From assembly GCA_013399895.1 (NCBI GenBank), contig VXBA01004387.1, positions 1,100,298 through 1,164,297 of the forward strand: a DNA stretch of 64,000 bases. The letters are read 5' to 3'. Numbering within the stretch: the first letter of the stretch is position 1; every line of letters begins with the position of its first letter. The DNA is from Serilophus lunatus. Lineage: Eukaryota; Chordata; Aves; Passeriformes; Eurylaimidae. Below the pieces are notes generated by a model. That model saw only the letters and a list, made by a program, of their open reading frames with translations. It did not search any database and was not told where the DNA came from. Shown piece by piece: positions 49,601 to 64,000 of this stretch. The position numbers and the translations under genes were made by a program.

Positions 49601-51238
49601 TCCTCTACACAGTCCTCTCAAATTTGTCATGGAAAGTTTTCTTATGAAGTTTTGAGAGTTACCAACAGAGTCAGCACGTGTCCAACTTCAGGCCCTTCCA
49701 CACTGAGGAAGTGATGAGCAAAACCCGTGAGAAATCCTCCAGGAACCCAAGTGACCTCCTGCCTTCATTCTCAGCACCCACGTGCAGCCCTCCAGTGGAG
49801 CTCACTGTTCAAACTGAGCTGATTTTCAAGCCATGATGACTGCACAGAGACTTTGAAAGAAATCTGATTTATTACCTCTCAAGACAGGCATTTGCAATGT
49901 GAAGTCTTAGAACTCTTGAGACACTCCCCTAAAAGCTGCTCCCTTTCTTTCAGTAACTCATCCATGCAGGCCTGTCTCCCACCTAGACAATGTCCCCATC
50001 TGAGCATCCTGGAGCAAGTGAAACTGCTGGTTCTTCTTTTAAAGAAGAGTGACAAATCTATTCAGAACTTCAAACGTACCTCAGAGTACTGTAAAGGCAA
50101 CAACTTACTGCAATTTCCCTTGACAGAAAACAGAATTGGCTGCAAGAAAGCTACACAAATTGCTAGTTCCTTCCTCTCCTCTATGTGATGTCAACAGTTA
50201 AAAGGGATTGAATGTGCCATGGCAAACCTTCAGTGACACACTGAGCTGCTGTGCAGCCCTGAGAGAAAGCAAAATGGTAGATACACAACTGGCTGCAAGG
50301 AAGAGGAAACTTCAGAGCACGTTTTGGGTGCCTTCCAGTGGCTTCAGGCAGAGGAGCAGGGCTCCAGAACAGCTATGCACAAACCTTTGTTCTGAAAAGT
50401 CCAAAGGAAGGAAAACACAGAGGCTTCTTCTGAGACAAGCCTGGTTCCCTTAATAATCACCAAGCCATAAACAGTTCCTTTGATTCAGAAATCCCACAAA
50501 GGTTCTCTCTATAGCAGAAAGCCCAGCACATAGTTGGGCTTTCACAAGCACCAATCCTACTCCTAATTAGGGAAGGGGGACTGTTCCTGGCCATTTTTAA
50601 CACTCTCAGACTGGAAGAGGGTGGGTATCCCTAACAAACTTTCTATTTAAACTTCACTTCCATGGAAGCTGTGACTTACTCTTAATAGAATGGGGGCACA
50701 AGGACCCAGCAAATTCCAAATCCAAACAACAGCAGCTTGTAACACAGACCTCATGAAAGAGAAGGGCAGAGAGAATGGCAAAAACAAAACTGAAGAGGCT
50801 GGGACAATGATGAATTGTGAACCTTTTTTGAGACTCCCCTTTTTTGTTTCTCTAAAGCATGTCCACAACAGGAGCAGGATGGACAGATCAATTCTTAGAG
50901 ATTTTTTTCCCCTTTATATATTATTTGTCACATTGCTCACACACACACAAAAGTGGACCAAAATCTGTGCCATCAGCTTCCCACTGTTCTGTTTCCACAT
51001 TTCTCCTCCCATTTATTTGAGGTATCCAGATGTGCCTTGTGATCATCAAGGCTGACGAGCAATGAGAATTTTAAGTAATTGCATTTGAATTTAGAACAGA
51101 TCCATGACCACGTGCCAGATGGAAACTAAGCTTGAAACCTGAAGACCCCAAAATTTCAGTTTAGAGTGGAAATCATTAACACATCTGTGATAGCATCCTC
51201 TACTTCAGCTACAACACCAGCACTGCCTTTCTGAGCTA

Positions 51239-64000
<12,762 letters not shown>

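Overview
The window is a piece of a vertebrate genome, almost certainly avian. Coding sequence is confined to small exons with consensus splice signals, spread over tens of kilobases. The interspersed repeats I recognise are 3' ends of CR1 (chicken repeat 1) LINEs, and no mammalian Alu, L1 or B1 sequence is visible. There is no sign of bacterial, viral or plasmid organisation.

One gene explains the coding content: BCAS3 (BCAS3 microtubule associated cell migration factor), on the minus strand. The window holds an internal segment: nine consecutive coding exons at 59350-59217, 51643-51379, 35910-35760, 23021-22897, 22326-22161, 20885-20785, 9278-9178, 5751-5555 and 4177-4080. Together they give 1338 nt, about 446 codons. 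All junctions keep one reading frame and all introns are GT-AG. From remembered vertebrate BCAS3 this is roughly residues 363-808 of about 913-928: the last blades of the N-terminal beta-propeller, the BCAS3 domain, and most of the Ser-rich, acidic C-terminal tail. The 5' exons lie beyond base 64000 and the last coding exon or exons and 3' UTR lie before base 1. In other vertebrates TBX2 and TBX4 follow the 3' end of BCAS3, so they would be expected to the left of this window.

Layout from left to right: 1-4079, intron or 3' flank with no exon found; 4080-9278, exons I, H and G; 9279-20784, an 11.5-kb intron with two CR1 fragments and a striking 94-bp near-perfect palindrome at 14726-14819; 20785-23021, a tight cluster of exons F, E and D with AT-rich microsatellites in the intron between F and E; 23022-35759, a 12.7-kb intron; 35760-35910, exon C; 35911-51378, a 15.5-kb intron containing an isolated CpG island near 46250-46620; 51379-51643, exon B; 51644-59216, intron; 59217-59350, exon A; 59351-64000, intron ending in a GC-rich, hairpin-forming stretch.

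I found no complete second protein-coding gene, no RNA gene, no CRISPR array and no operon-like system. The points most worth following are the intronic palindrome, the orphan CpG island, and the UG-rich 3' splice site of exon I.
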